A stretch of 64,000 bases of DNA from Terrimonas sp. Lineage in GTDB: Bacteria; Bacteroidota; Bacteroidia; Chitinophagales; Chitinophagaceae. The notes under the pieces are model-generated. The model ran no database searches. It was given only the letters and a program-made list of their open reading frames with translations, and was not told the DNA's origin. The stretch's first letter is position 1, and each line of letters starts with the position of its first letter. The DNA is taken from positions 124,001 through 188,000 of the forward strand of contig NZ_QCZJ01000010.1 in NCBI RefSeq assembly GCF_003075435.1. The letters are read 5' to 3'. The translations under genes were made by a program, and so were the position numbers. Shown here piece after piece: positions 63,896-64,000 of the stretch.

Positions 63896-64000
63896 GCTGC
63901 GTAATTTATTGCGTTTTTGGAGCAAAAATAAAAACAATACAGGCAGATGAATTACGCCGAACGGAATTGTAGTATCGAAATAGGAAAATAATAATAGTTA

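Overview
The window looks like a chromosomal segment of a Bacteroidota bacterium, most likely Chitinophagaceae or a close relative. The evidence is a SusC/SusD pair, many Bacteroidota-type lipoproteins, LytS/LytTR two-component pairs, reg_prop hybrid sensors, GH106, promoters with the TAnnTTTG -7 box, and genes without Shine-Dalgarno sites. No tRNA, rRNA or CRISPR array was seen.

Layout. (1) 1-12.6 kb: two divergent operons. Leftward are a PhyH-type dioxygenase and an SDR. Rightward are a small membrane peptide, a sterol-desaturase-family hydroxylase, SusC, SusD and three S1 sulfatases. Both operons carry the same 19-bp palindrome at the promoter and both begin with a tiny ORF containing runs of Cys codons. 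This suggests an organosulfur/sulfate-ester scavenging locus controlled by sulfur (cysteine) supply. (2) 12.8-34.1 kb: mixed housekeeping and accessory genes, including a TPM lipoprotein, a membrane-anchored SF2 helicase, a GDPD, a LytS/LytTR pair, cupins, YceI, a beta-helix protein, a serine hydrolase, a second sensor/LytTR pair facing a lipoprotein operon, a VWD/lectin lipoprotein and a frameshifted DJ-1-like gene. (3) 34.3-40.5 kb: a sulfane-sulfur module (Crp/Fnr regulator, TauE, metallo-beta-lactamase/rhodanese, rhodanese, DUF2892-like, TlpA, two YeeE/YedE halves) with three similar Crp-type boxes. (4) 41.4-51.0 kb: three consecutive cassette-like units, each bounded by its own inverted repeats. 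The first holds a complete type I restriction-modification operon (hsdR, Bro-N protein, hsdM, hsdS). (5) 51.2-63.9 kb: an SGNH hydrolase, a flavin reductase with a second TauE, GH106, an M24 peptidase, the GDP-heptose operon (hddA-gmhA-hddC-gmhB), an RluA-type synthase and an esterase.

The two strongest discoveries are these. First, there are paired poly-cysteine leader peptides under a common palindrome on the two divergent sulfatase-locus operons. Second, a 473-bp element encoding a GxxExxY (PD-(D/E)XK-like) protein has perfect 18-bp terminal inverted repeats and a 4-bp CATT duplication, and it sits exactly between hsdR and the next gene. Removing it restores a TAA-ATG gene junction. Shorter relatives of the same element lie in frame inside hsdM. 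The cassette-like array is the third finding of note.
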